This document shows, piece by piece, positions 35,912 to 44,462 of a stretch of 64,000 nt of DNA. Every line of letters starts with the position of its first letter. Position 1 is the stretch's first letter. This DNA comes from Variovorax beijingensis. GTDB taxonomy: Bacteria; Pseudomonadota; Gammaproteobacteria; Burkholderiales; Burkholderiaceae_C. Location of the stretch: NCBI RefSeq assembly GCF_003951285.1, contig NZ_RXFQ01000012.1, forward strand, positions 62,001 through 126,000. The letters are read 5' to 3'. Both the position numbers and the translations under genes were made by a program. The notes under the pieces are model-generated. The model made no database searches. It was given only the letters and a program-made list of their open reading frames with translations, and was not told the origin of the DNA.

Positions 35912-36838
35912 ATGGACAAGGAAGTCGACCCCAAAGTGCTCGCCGTCATCGATGAGATGCGGCTTTCCGGACCACGGCTCACGCCGGTCGAGATCGTTGC
36001 GAAGATGGGCGTCTTCGATGCGCGGGAAAAGCCGTTCGATCACGCCTGGCTCGCGACGGGCGACAACGTCATTGCCACCATCTGGGCCGAATTCGTGAAC
36101 ATCGGCGACGGCGGGCGCTGGTTCTGCCTCGAGTCGCTGGACACGCAGCACCGCGTCGGCGGCGGCGTGCGCAGCCCCCAGCAGATCCAGCGCGCCAAGG
36201 ACCGCCGTGCGCTGCTCAAGCGCACCGTCGACGCAGGCCAGGGCTTCCGTGCCGTGCTGCAGACCAACCGCGTCGCCATTGCCGAACTCGAGAGCAACAA
36301 GAGCGCGAAGGTCTCCACGCGGGTGCGCGACGACGCCGAATGGCACGTCGCCAGCTGGGATTCCGACCAGCAGCTTGCGATCCTGGTGCGCGGTGCGCGC
36401 GGCTGGGTGCCCGGCGAAGCCGACATACAGGCGGCCAAGGCGCGGGGCAGCGTGCCGGTCGCTGCGGCCGGCGATCCGGCCGCGGCGGCTGCGGAGAGGT
36501 CGGCCTCGCGGGAGGAAGTCCAGGCCGCCGCCATGGACTACGTGATGCGCCACTTCAAGGGCTACGGCTACAACGCCGAGGACGTCAGCAGCCAGAAGCT
36601 CGGCTACGACCTCGAAGTGTCGAACGCGAAGGGGGCCAAGCTGCTCAGGGTGGTGGTGAAGGGCACGTCCACGGGGGTGCCCAGCTTCCGGCTCACGAGC
36701 GAAGAACGCGCAAGCTCGGCGCGCGAGCCGCTCTGGCGGCTGCTGGTGGTTGCCGATGCCATCGGCACCGCGGCGCAGCACAAGATCTACAAGCCTTCCG
36801 AAATGGAGCAGGCGCCGGGGTTCGAGCCGCTGGATTAG
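35912..36838 (+). CDS. DUF3883-like protein with an altered nuclease motif
   Basis: The protein is 308 residues. The N-terminal half has an uncharacterised domain with WAEFVNIGDGGRWFCLESL. The C-terminal half resembles DUF3883, a restriction-endonuclease-like fold often found in defence genes: AAMDYVMRHFKGYGYNAEDV, then LGYDLEVSNAKGAKLLRVVVKGT. In the usual family the last motif reads as an acidic residue plus Lys before GT; here that position is valine (VVVKGT). A nuclease function is therefore doubtful and a binding role is possible. It stands alone after the LysR gene. Confidence 0.6.
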   Translation: MDKEVDPKVLAVIDEMRLSGPRLTPVEIVAKMGVFDAREKPFDHAWLATGDNVIATIWAEFVNIGDGGRWFCLESLDTQHRVGGGVRSPQQIQRAKDRRALLKRTVDAGQGFRAVLQTNRVAIAELESNKSAKVSTRVRDDAEWHVASWDSDQQLAILVRGARGWVPGEADIQAAKARGSVPVAAAGDPAAAAAERSASREEVQAAAMDYVMRHFKGYGYNAEDVSSQKLGYDLEVSNAKGAKLLRVVVKGTSTGVPSFRLTSEERASSAREPLWRLLVVADAIGTAAQHKIYKPSEMEQAPGFEPLD

Positions 36839-36890
36839 CGGGCGGGCACCCCTGCCTTCGGGGCGGCAGCGGGCTGGCCAAGCGCCTGGC

Positions 36891-37889
36891 TCAGGTCAAC
36901 AGCTTTCCGTTGAACGCGATGCGCAGGGTGCGCACGGTGAGCACCGCCAGCGCCACGGTCAGCATCCCGAGCAGCAGGACCGCGATGGTCCGCAGCGGCG
37001 CGGTTTCCCGCAGCTGCGCGTACTTCAGCGCCGCGTTGGCCAGTGCGGCCATCGGGAAGCCGATCGCCCACCACGCCGGGGAGAACTTCACGCTGGGCCG
37101 GAACACCTTCGGCGCGACCACCGCGAACATGAAGAGCGCGAAGTAGAAGAGCAGCGCGGCAAAGCGGTCGATGCTGCCCGTGATGTTCGTGTAGGCGAGG
37201 AACCCGACCGCGAAGGGCCCCACGAGGATCATCAGCGAGGGCGTCATTGCGGGCGCGAGCGGCGCCTGGTGCACCAGCCGGCCGACGATGAGCACGAACA
37301 GCACCAGTGCGAGCACCGCGCCCACGGCCATCGCCAGCAGGTTGAGTTCCGCGGCCCAGGCCGTGGACGGCTCGTGCCCGGCGGTCACTGCGATGTCCAA
37401 CGTGGCGACGCCCGGGATCAGCCAGGCGGGTACCGCATGCGATGCATCGACCTGTCCCTTGAGCAGGCGCGAGACCACCACGAAGCCGAGCACGAAGGTC
37501 GCGATCGCGCCCAGGGTCCACAGCGCGTGCGCGGCGGACGCGCTGTAGGGCGCGATCACGGCCGACAGCAGCAGCATCGAGATGACGATGGTGCCGAAGA
37601 AGTTGCCGGTCACCGGGTGATGGAATTCCGCATGCACGGCCTGCGGATGCCTGGCCAGCTTCGCCGCATAGCCCAGCGCCAGCAGCACGAAGACGCCGAG
37701 CGCAAAGGCGCCGATGGCCTCGCCGATGACGGCCGGCGCGCCCAGGCTGCCGTGTGCCAGCCGCCAGGCCAGGGCCAGCCCCGAAAGCCCCATGACGGAG
37801 CCGAACAGGTTGACGGGCAGGTTGCGCAGCGAAGCTTCGCTGGAGGGGTGGAACACCGGAAACGGCGGATTCAATGACTCGTTCTGCAT
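36891..37889 (-). CDS. SLAC1/TDT-family anion channel or transporter
   Basis: The protein is 332 residues with ten predicted membrane segments. The pattern NLFGSVMGLSGLALAWRLA near the start, HHPVTGNFFGTIVISMLLL in the middle and PAWWAIGFPMAALANAALKYA near the end match the TehA/SLAC1 family (tellurite resistance/dicarboxylate or anion channels). The ATG at 37889 is preceded by GAGG. It is divergent from a GlxA-type regulator across 108 bp, which probably controls it. Confidence 0.88.
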   Translation of the reverse strand: MQNESLNPPFPVFHPSSEASLRNLPVNLFGSVMGLSGLALAWRLAHGSLGAPAVIGEAIGAFALGVFVLLALGYAAKLARHPQAVHAEFHHPVTGNFFGTIVISMLLLSAVIAPYSASAAHALWTLGAIATFVLGFVVVSRLLKGQVDASHAVPAWLIPGVATLDIAVTAGHEPSTAWAAELNLLAMAVGAVLALVLFVLIVGRLVHQAPLAPAMTPSLMILVGPFAVGFLAYTNITGSIDRFAALLFYFALFMFAVVAPKVFRPSVKFSPAWWAIGFPMAALANAALKYAQLRETAPLRTIAVLLLGMLTVALAVLTVRTLRIAFNGKLLT

Positions 37890-37997
37890 GATGGCCTCGT
37901 TGGCTGAATTTGCTGGTGTGGATAGTTTCTGCCAAACTGCCTGGGCCGTGGGCGCCGCGGCGCGACGTTTTCCGCCAATCACCGAGCCTTCACCGCC

Positions 37998-38951
37998 ATG
38001 CGTGTCGCGATCCTTGCCTTTCCCCGTGTCCAGCTGCTTGACGTCGCCGGCCCTGCCGACGTGTTCGCCGAGGCGGCCCGCCAGCTCGGGCAGCCGCGCG
38101 CCTACCAGGTGCAGGTGATCGGCACCGAGACGGGGTTGCTCAAGAGCAGCAGCGGGGTGAGGTTGGCGGTCGATGCCACGGTGGGTACGCATCGCGGGCC
38201 GATCGACACCTTGCTCGTGGCCGGCAGCCCCGGCATGGATGACATGGTCGGCGATGCGGTGCTGCACAACTGGCTCAGGCGCCAATCGCGCACGGTGCGC
38301 CGCTACGGCTCGGTGTGCAGCGGCGCCTTCGTGCTCGCGTCCGCCGGGCTGCTGGACGGCAAGCGCGTGGCGACCCACTGGAACTCCACCGCGCGCCTGG
38401 CCACGGCCTATCCGCTGGCATGTGTCGAACCGGACGCGATCTACGTGAAGGACGGCAAGCTCTTCACCTCGGCCGGGGTGACCGCGGGCATGGACCTGGC
38501 GCTCGCCATGGTGGAGGAGGACCACGGCCGCGAACTCGCGCTGCGCGTCGCGCGCGAGCTGGTGATGTTCCTCAAGCGCCCGGGCGGCCAAAGCCAGTTC
38601 AGCGCCCACCTGGCGGCCCAGACCTCCGAGCGCTCGAGCATGCGACAGGTGCAGGACCATGTGCTTTCGCACCTGAAGGACGACCTGTCCGTGCCGGCGC
38701 TGGCCGCGCTGGCGGGCATGAGCGAGCGCAGCTTCGCGCGGGTGTTTCGAAGCGAGACCGGCACCACGCCGGCCGAATTCGTCGAGAACGCCCGCATCGA
38801 TGCCGCCCGCCGCCTGGCCGAGGAGTCGCAACTGCCGGCCAAGCGCCTGGCGGGCGAGGTGGGCTATGCCAACGTGGACGGCTTCAGGCGCGCATTCGGC
38901 CGGCGCCTCGGCGTGAGCCTCGTGGAGTATCGGAGGCGGTTCGCGAAATGA
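37998..38951 (+). CDS. GlxA-family AraC-type regulator
   Basis: This 317-residue protein has an intact amidotransferase-like domain: VAILAFPRVQLLDVAGPADVFAEA at the start and RYGSVCSGAFVLASAGLLDGK, including the conserved cysteine (near 108). The C-terminal AraC part has VPALAALAGMSERSFARVFRSETGTTP and the second helix-turn-helix GEVGYANVDGFRRAF. It is probably the local regulator of the SLAC1-type gene. Confidence 0.9.
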   Translation: MRVAILAFPRVQLLDVAGPADVFAEAARQLGQPRAYQVQVIGTETGLLKSSSGVRLAVDATVGTHRGPIDTLLVAGSPGMDDMVGDAVLHNWLRRQSRTVRRYGSVCSGAFVLASAGLLDGKRVATHWNSTARLATAYPLACVEPDAIYVKDGKLFTSAGVTAGMDLALAMVEEDHGRELALRVARELVMFLKRPGGQSQFSAHLAAQTSERSSMRQVQDHVLSHLKDDLSVPALAALAGMSERSFARVFRSETGTTPAEFVENARIDAARRLAEESQLPAKRLAGEVGYANVDGFRRAFGRRLGVSLVEYRRRFAK

Positions 38952-39031
38952 CGGCCGGGTGCGGTCGTCCTTCGCGCAGTACTGGTAAAGTGCGGCGCAT
39001 CGGCGATGCGGCGCATCGTCCAATGAAACTC

Positions 39032-39047
39032 GGAGCAGTGAAGCTCC
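39032..39047 (+). promoter_or_regulatory. ANTAR-type hexaloop hairpin in the amiC leader
   Basis: Stem GGAGC/GCTCC (39032-39036 and 39043-39047) closes the six-base loop AGTGAA, with A at the first and G at the fourth position, which is the sequence rule described for RNA hairpins bound by ANTAR proteins. Its 3' arm overlaps the 5' arm of the terminator that follows, so only one can form. The usual first hairpin of the dual motif is not clear here, although a perfect stem lies at 39004-39018. Confidence 0.6.
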
Positions 39048-39082
39048 CAACGGTCCACGCGTGACCGTTGGGAGCTTTTTTT
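39041..39082 (+). terminator. Intrinsic terminator in the amiC leader
   Basis: A perfect 15-bp stem (39041-39055 with 39063-39077; AAGCTCCCAACGGTC and its complement) has a 7-base loop and runs into a tract of seven T. It lies between the promoter region and amiC, so it would stop transcription unless the upstream hairpin forms. Confidence 0.8.
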
Positions 39083-39099
39083 CTTTTGAAAGACCCATC

Positions 39100-40245
39100 G
39101 TGAGCACATTCACAGCGCGAACCTGGCGAGTCGGCGTCCTGTTCTCCACCACGGGGGTCACCGCGGCGGTGGAGCGGACGCAGCAGGCGGCCACCCTGCT
39201 GGCGATCGAGGAGATCAACGAGAGCGGTGGCGTGCTCGGACGGCCGATCGAACCGGTGATCTACGACCCGGCGTCCCGTCCCAAGCGGTACCGCGAACTG
39301 GCAAAGCAGTTGTGCGACAGGGATGGCGTGGCGGTCATCTTCGGGGGCTACATGTCCAGCACGCGCAAGGCGGTGCTCCCGGTGGTCGAGGCCCATCGCG
39401 CGCTGCTGTTCTACCCGACGCTCTATGAAGGCTTCGAGTATTCGCCGAACTGCGTCTACACCGGCGCGGCGCCCAATCAGAACTCGGTGCAACTGGTGCG
39501 CTATCTGACGCAGCATTTCGGCAAGCGGCTCTTCCTGGTCGGATCGGACTACGTCTACCCCTACGAGTCGAACCGGATCATCGCCGACCTGTTCCGCCAG
39601 GCGGGCGGCGAGGTGCTCGACGAGATGTACGTGCCGCTGCGCGTGGCGGACATCGACATGGCAAAGGTGATCCGGCGCATCAAGGCGGCCAAGCCCGATG
39701 TGGTCTATTCGACCGTCGTGGGCGATGGCATCGCCCATTTCTACGGTGCGTACCGCGAAGCCGGTTTCGACCAGCGCACCCATCCCATTGCGAGCCAGTC
39801 CACGCAGGAAGCGGAGATCGCCCAGATGGCCGAAGGCGTGGCGGAGGGCAGCATCACGGCGGCACCGTACTTCTCGACGCTGCAGAGTCCCGCAAACCTG
39901 AGGTTCGTGGCGGCCTACCGCAAGCGGTTCGGCCCCGAACTGCCGATCACGGCCTGCGCCGAGGCCGCCTACTTCCAGGTGAAGCTCTATGCGCAAACGC
40001 TGGAGCGCGCGGGCGACGACCGGCTGGACATGATGCTGCCTCACCTGCACGAGCACGAGTTCGATGCGCCGCAGGGCAAGGTGAGGATCGATCAGGAGAA
40101 CCATCACACCTATCTCTGGCCGCGCGTCGCCAGGGTCGATGCCAGCGGCACGTTCCAGGTGGTGGACGATCCAGGCATACGGGTCAAGCCCGACCCCTAC
40201 ATGTACGAGAGCCGGTTCGATCCGCTTGCGGGCCGTTCGGCCTGA
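39100..40245 (+). CDS. amiC: AmiC-like amide sensor (periplasmic-binding-protein fold)
   Basis: The protein is 381 residues. A GTG start at 39100 is preferred, since the longer frame from 39061 begins inside the terminator stem. There is no signal peptide, unlike transporter binding proteins of this family, and this fits a cytoplasmic AmiC sensor. Type 1 binding-protein motifs are present (VGVLFSTTGVTAAVERTQQ, GGYMSSTRKAVLPVVE). AmiC binds short amides and holds AmiR inactive when they are absent. amiR follows by 11 bp. Confidence 0.88.
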   Translation: MSTFTARTWRVGVLFSTTGVTAAVERTQQAATLLAIEEINESGGVLGRPIEPVIYDPASRPKRYRELAKQLCDRDGVAVIFGGYMSSTRKAVLPVVEAHRALLFYPTLYEGFEYSPNCVYTGAAPNQNSVQLVRYLTQHFGKRLFLVGSDYVYPYESNRIIADLFRQAGGEVLDEMYVPLRVADIDMAKVIRRIKAAKPDVVYSTVVGDGIAHFYGAYREAGFDQRTHPIASQSTQEAEIAQMAEGVAEGSITAAPYFSTLQSPANLRFVAAYRKRFGPELPITACAEAAYFQVKLYAQTLERAGDDRLDMMLPHLHEHEFDAPQGKVRIDQENHHTYLWPRVARVDASGTFQVVDDPGIRVKPDPYMYESRFDPLAGRSA

Positions 40246-40256
40246 CCGGAGGCTCC

Positions 40257-40856
40257 ATGGCGATATCCCTGCTGCGCGAGCTGCCCGAACTGAAGGTCGT
40301 CGTTGTGCATCCGCCCGATGAAGAGGGGGATGCCCTGGTCAGCCATCTGCGCCGGGTCGGGTGCATGGTCAGTGTCGTCTGGCCGGTGCCGGTGAGTCTG
40401 GTGTCGAATGCCGATGTCCTGTTTCTGCTCATCGAGGGCGAGGCCCGGCATGCGATCGAGGCACTGCTCAAGTCCTTGCCCAAGCCCGAGCCGACGGTCA
40501 TTGCGATCTTGAACTACGAGGACCCGACAACGCTTCAGCTCGTTCTCGAAAGCGGCGCCTTTGCCGTCGTGCAGAAACCCATCAAGCCGTTCGGCTTGCT
40601 CGCCAACCTGGTCGCGGCGCGAAGCAACTGGATGGAGCGCCAGGCGCTGTTGAAGGAGAACCGCAAGCTGCGCAGAAAGATCACGAGCGACCAGGCGATG
40701 AGCCGTGCCAAGACGATCCTCATGGCGTCGAAGGGCATCAGCGAGGTCGAGGCCTACCAGGCCATCCGTGCGCAAGCGATGTCGAAGCGGCTCTCGATGG
40801 AGCAGATCGCGAGTTCGATCATCAACATGGAAACACTGTTGCAAGCCGCAAATTAA
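40257..40856 (+). CDS. amiR: AmiR-like ANTAR transcription antiterminator
   Basis: This 199-residue protein has an N-terminal response-regulator-like domain without the phosphoacceptor pattern and a C-terminal ANTAR domain (about 130-195) with AKTILMASKGISEVEAYQAIRAQAM and LSMEQIASSII. AmiR binds leader RNA and prevents termination when released from AmiC. Two candidate leaders lie nearby, at 39032 and 40975. Confidence 0.9.
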   Translation: MAISLLRELPELKVVVVHPPDEEGDALVSHLRRVGCMVSVVWPVPVSLVSNADVLFLLIEGEARHAIEALLKSLPKPEPTVIAILNYEDPTTLQLVLESGAFAVVQKPIKPFGLLANLVAARSNWMERQALLKENRKLRRKITSDQAMSRAKTILMASKGISEVEAYQAIRAQAMSKRLSMEQIASSIINMETLLQAAN

Positions 40857-40974
40857 CCGGATACGATGAATGCACTGTGTCGGCGGAATCCGTTGGCACA
40901 GTGGCTGCACCACCCTTGATCATCAGGCGCTGGTGCGGTTCTTCCAGGGAACCATGTGTGTTCTTCTGGATGCT

Positions 40975-40986
40975 GGCAATGAAGCC
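40975..40986 (+). promoter_or_regulatory. ANTAR-type hexaloop hairpin in the transporter leader
   Basis: A short stem GGC/GCC closes the loop AATGAA (A first, G fourth), the same rule as in the amiC leader. The 3' arm GCC is also the start of the terminator 5' arm. The stem is only three base pairs, so confidence is lower than for the first leader. A further hairpin (GGTTC/GAACC, 40937-40953) lies upstream and could be the first hairpin of the pair. Confidence 0.45.
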
Positions 40987-41024
40987 CACACCGCAGTCCA
41001 TCGCTGCGGAGTGGGTTTTTTTTT
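40985..41024 (+). terminator. Intrinsic terminator in the amide transporter leader
   Basis: Arms CCCACACCGCAG and CTGCGGAGTGGG pair with one A/A mismatch (40985-40996 with 41004-41015) around a 7-base loop, followed by nine T. It lies after amiR and about 100 bp before the binding-protein gene. It would limit expression of the transporter unless antitermination occurs. Confidence 0.75.
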
Positions 41025-41122
41025 GCCCGCACCCGACAGTGCCGTCGGCTGGTATCGCTTTGACACGGTTCATCAACCATTCGGCTGCCATGCAGTGCTG
41101 CCTCACGTCTTAAGGTTCCGCC

Positions 41123-42370
41123 ATGCTGACTACTTCACGTCGCCGCCTCCTCGTTTCCTCGGCCGCATCGGCCGCCGCGCTCGCATCTCCCGCGTGGATG
41201 CGATCCGCTTTCGCTGCCGACACCATCAAGGTCGGTGCCCTGTACTCCCAGACCGGCGGACTCTCCATCGTGGAGAAGATGCTCGCCAACGCGGTGCGCA
41301 TGGCGGTGGCGGAGATCAACGCCGCGGGCGGCGTGATGGGCCGCACGGTGGAAGTCGTGCTGGAGGACGGGGCGTCCGACCCCAAGACCTTCAACGAGAA
41401 GGCGTCGAAGCTGGTGACGCGCGACCGCATCGAGACGGTGTTCGGCTGCCATACCTCGGCCAGCCGCAAGGCCGTGCTGCCGGTCTTCGAGCGGCGCAAT
41501 GCGATGCTTTTCTACCAGACGCACTACGAGGGCTACGAATGCTCGAAGAACGTCGTCTACAGCGGCGCCGTCGCCAACCAGCAGCTTGGAAACTACATTC
41601 CCTGGATCGCTCGGAAGCTCGGCAAGAAGAAGTTCTTCATCGTCGGCTCCAACTACGTCTACCCGCGCGAAATGGCCAAGGTCAGCAAGAAGCTGATCGA
41701 AGAGTCGGGCGCGAAGTGGGTGGCCGACGAATACCTCGAACTCGGGCATTCCGAATGGGCAACGATGGTGCGCAAGATCAAGGAGTCCGGCGCCGACGTG
41801 GTCCTGTCGAACGTCGTCGGTGATTCGCTGGTGGCCTTCTACCGCGAGTACAAGAACCAGGGGATGTCGCAGGCCGCGGTGCCGATCTGCGCCACCGTGA
41901 CCAGCGAGATCGAGATCGCCGCCATGGGCGCCGAATATGCGGCGGGCAGCTACACCTCGGTGCCGTACTTCATGTCGATCGACACGCCCGCCAACAAGTC
42001 CTTCATCGAGCGCTACCGCAAGTTCGTGAACGATCCCAAGGCCGTCACGTACCACTCGCTCGAGGCGGCCTACTTCCAGGTGTTCCTGTGGAAGCAAGCC
42101 GTCGAGGCCGGCAAGGCCACGACGGCCGACGCGATTCGCGCCAACATCGGCGGACAGACCTTCGACGCGCCCGGCGGCAGGGTGCGCATCGATCCCGACA
42201 GCCTGCACGCATGGGTCACCCCGCGCATCGGGCAGTGGCAGGCCGACGGCCAGAGCAAGGTGGTCGATGCGAACCCGCAGCCGCTGCGACCGCTGCCCTA
42301 CTCGGCGTACGGCGAGACCGACAGCAACCTGATCTGCACGCGCAAGGGCGCAGTCACCGCCAAGATCTGA
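41123..42370 (+). CDS. Amide/urea-type ABC transporter substrate-binding protein
   Basis: This 415-residue protein has a twin-arginine-like signal (SRRRLLVSSAASAAALASPAW) and then IKVGALYSQTGGLSIVEKML. It belongs to the UrtA/FmdD branch of the branched-chain amino acid binding proteins, with HTSASRKAVLPVFERRNAML and THYEGYECSKNVVYSGA. It captures a short-chain amide or urea in the periplasm. It is related to the AmiC sensor upstream but is exported, whereas AmiC is not. Confidence 0.88.
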   Translation: MLTTSRRRLLVSSAASAAALASPAWMRSAFAADTIKVGALYSQTGGLSIVEKMLANAVRMAVAEINAAGGVMGRTVEVVLEDGASDPKTFNEKASKLVTRDRIETVFGCHTSASRKAVLPVFERRNAMLFYQTHYEGYECSKNVVYSGAVANQQLGNYIPWIARKLGKKKFFIVGSNYVYPREMAKVSKKLIEESGAKWVADEYLELGHSEWATMVRKIKESGADVVLSNVVGDSLVAFYREYKNQGMSQAAVPICATVTSEIEIAAMGAEYAAGSYTSVPYFMSIDTPANKSFIERYRKFVNDPKAVTYHSLEAAYFQVFLWKQAVEAGKATTADAIRANIGGQTFDAPGGRVRIDPDSLHAWVTPRIGQWQADGQSKVVDANPQPLRPLPYSAYGETDSNLICTRKGAVTAKI

Positions 42371-42440
42371 GGCCCCTGCGGCCTATCTCGTCGCGCGCAC
42401 CGGCGCGCCGGGGGGCCGCGCCGCGCAAGGAATTTCCGAC

Positions 42441-43334
42441 ATGCTGGATGTACTTCTGATCGGCCTGAGCGTGGGCTCGATCCTTCTGCTGGCCGCGCTC
42501 GGCCTCGTCATCATCTATGGCGCCATGGGGGTCGTGAACATGGCCCATGGCGAGATGATCATGGTGGGCGCCTACGCCGCGGTCATGACGCAGATCTGGC
42601 TCGGATGGGGCCTGTACGCGGCCATTCCCATCGCCTTCGTGCTCACGGCGCTGCTGGGGTTCCTGATCGAGCGCTGCGTGGTGCGCCGCCTCTACGGACG
42701 GCTGGGCGACACCCTGCTCGCGACGTGGGGCGTGGCCATCCTCGTGCAGCAGTTCGTGCGGCTCGAAGGTGGACTGGCGTTCTTCGGCATCCACATCGAA
42801 GGCCTCGGCCCGGGACTCCAGAACATGCCCGTTCCTGCGGAACTGCAGGGTGCGTTCCAGATCGCCGGCACATCGATCAATGCCTACCGCGCATTCATCG
42901 TCGCGAGCACGATCGTGCTGACGCTGGCCACCTGGCTGTTGCTCTACCGCACCCGCATCGGCATGCAGGTTCGCGCGATCATCCGCAATCCGCGCATGGC
43001 TGCGGCCTGCGGCATCGACGTCGAACGCGTGAACGCCTTGACCTTCGCCTTCGGCGCCGGGCTGGCGGGCATCACGGGCGTGCTGGTCGCGGGCTTCAAG
43101 ACCGTGTCGCCCGACATGGGGACGGCACTGGTCGTCGACAGCTTTCTCGTGGTGGTTGCAGGCGGCGTGGGCAGCCTGCTCGGCGCCGTCGTGACCGCCA
43201 TCGGCCTGGGCGAAGTCAACGGCATCGTCGCCGCCGTCACCAACGACATCGTGGCGCGCGCGTCGGTGTTCGGCCTCGTGATTCTTCTGATCGTCATCCG
43301 CCCGCAGGGCCTGTTCTCGTTCAAGGGACGGTAA
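42441..43334 (+). CDS. ABC transporter permease (LivH/UrtB type)
   Basis: This 297-residue permease has eight predicted membrane segments. The motif LVIIYGAMGVVNMAHGEMIMVGAYAA near the start and VNALTFAFGAGLAGITGVL near 195 are typical of the LivH/UrtB group. It forms the inner-membrane channel with the next gene, which starts three bases after its stop. Confidence 0.9.
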   Translation: MLDVLLIGLSVGSILLLAALGLVIIYGAMGVVNMAHGEMIMVGAYAAVMTQIWLGWGLYAAIPIAFVLTALLGFLIERCVVRRLYGRLGDTLLATWGVAILVQQFVRLEGGLAFFGIHIEGLGPGLQNMPVPAELQGAFQIAGTSINAYRAFIVASTIVLTLATWLLLYRTRIGMQVRAIIRNPRMAAACGIDVERVNALTFAFGAGLAGITGVLVAGFKTVSPDMGTALVVDSFLVVVAGGVGSLLGAVVTAIGLGEVNGIVAAVTNDIVARASVFGLVILLIVIRPQGLFSFKGR

Positions 43335-43337
43335 GAC

Positions 43338-44462
43338 ATGGTTTCCCAACTGGACCGGCGTGCGACCTTCGCCGCCTATGCGATCTTTCTCGTCCTGGTG
43401 GCCGCCGCGCCGCTGGTGCTCGACGGGTTCTGGCTCAACCGGCTCGCGAAGTACCTGGTGTACGGCATGCTCGGCATCGCCATTGCAATGTGCTGGGGCT
43501 ACGCCGGCATTCTCAACCTGGGGCAGGGCCTGTTCTTCGGCCTGGGGGCCTACATGCTGGCCATGTCGCTGAAGATGGCGAGTCCGTCGAGTCTCCGGCA
43601 TGGCGGCCAGGGACCTGTGCCCGACTTCATGCTGTCGAATGCCGAGCCGGGCGCGGTCGTCGACTTGTGCTGCATCAACCAGGGCTCGTTTCTCTGGCTG
43701 CCGTTCCGCTACCAGTGGTTCGGCATCCTGATGGGCGTGGTGCTGCCGGTGGTGGTCGCGTTCGTGCTGGGCGCGGTGGTTTTCCGAAAGCGCATCGCGG
43801 GTGTGTTCGTGTCGATCATCACGCTCGCGCTGGTGTTGCTGGTGCGGCTGCTGCTGGTGGATGCCCAGCCGCTGACCAACGGCTTCAACGGATTGTCCGA
43901 CCTGGCCTGGCTGCGCGTCGGCGCGCTGGAGTTCGATCCCTACGGCACGTCGACCTACTACTTGATTGCTGGCGTGCTGGCGGTGGTGCTGGTTGGTGCG
44001 CGGCTGCTGCTGGCCACGCGCGCGGGGTTGATCCTGCGGGCGACGTCGGGCGATCCGCAGCGCGCGCGCTACCTCGGTTTCGACGTGGCGCACTACCAGA
44101 CCTTCTTCTTCGCGCTGTCGGCGGGCATCGCGGCACTGGCCGGCATGCTCTACGTGGTGGTGGCCGAGTTTGCGTCGCCGACCTTCATGGACCTGGCGTT
44201 CTCGATCACCATGGTGGTGTGGGCCGCCGTTGGCGGGCGCGCGTCGCTGCTCGGCGCGTGCGTGGGCGCCATCCTGATCAACATTCTCGAGGCAACGGCC
44301 AGCGAAACGCAGTCGCTGGTGGAAGCCTGGCGCGTGATCGTGGGACTGACCTTCGTGCTGGTGGTGCTCTATCTGCCGAAGGGAATCGGTGGCTGGATGC
44401 ACGACATGCTCGCGCGCTGGAGCAGCCGGCCCGCGCCGCGCGAACTCGGGAGTGCCCGATGA
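43338..44462 (+). CDS. ABC transporter permease (LivM/UrtC type)
   Basis: This 374-residue permease has about nine membrane segments and the family block WGYAGILNLGQGLFFGLGAYML, then ITLALVLLVRLLLVDAQPLTNGFNG. The large loop around residue 90 (CCINQGSFLWLPFRYQW) is typical of UrtC/FmdF types. Its stop overlaps the next start (ATGA). Confidence 0.9.
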   Translation: MVSQLDRRATFAAYAIFLVLVAAAPLVLDGFWLNRLAKYLVYGMLGIAIAMCWGYAGILNLGQGLFFGLGAYMLAMSLKMASPSSLRHGGQGPVPDFMLSNAEPGAVVDLCCINQGSFLWLPFRYQWFGILMGVVLPVVVAFVLGAVVFRKRIAGVFVSIITLALVLLVRLLLVDAQPLTNGFNGLSDLAWLRVGALEFDPYGTSTYYLIAGVLAVVLVGARLLLATRAGLILRATSGDPQRARYLGFDVAHYQTFFFALSAGIAALAGMLYVVVAEFASPTFMDLAFSITMVVWAAVGGRASLLGACVGAILINILEATASETQSLVEAWRVIVGLTFVLVVLYLPKGIGGWMHDMLARWSSRPAPRELGSAR

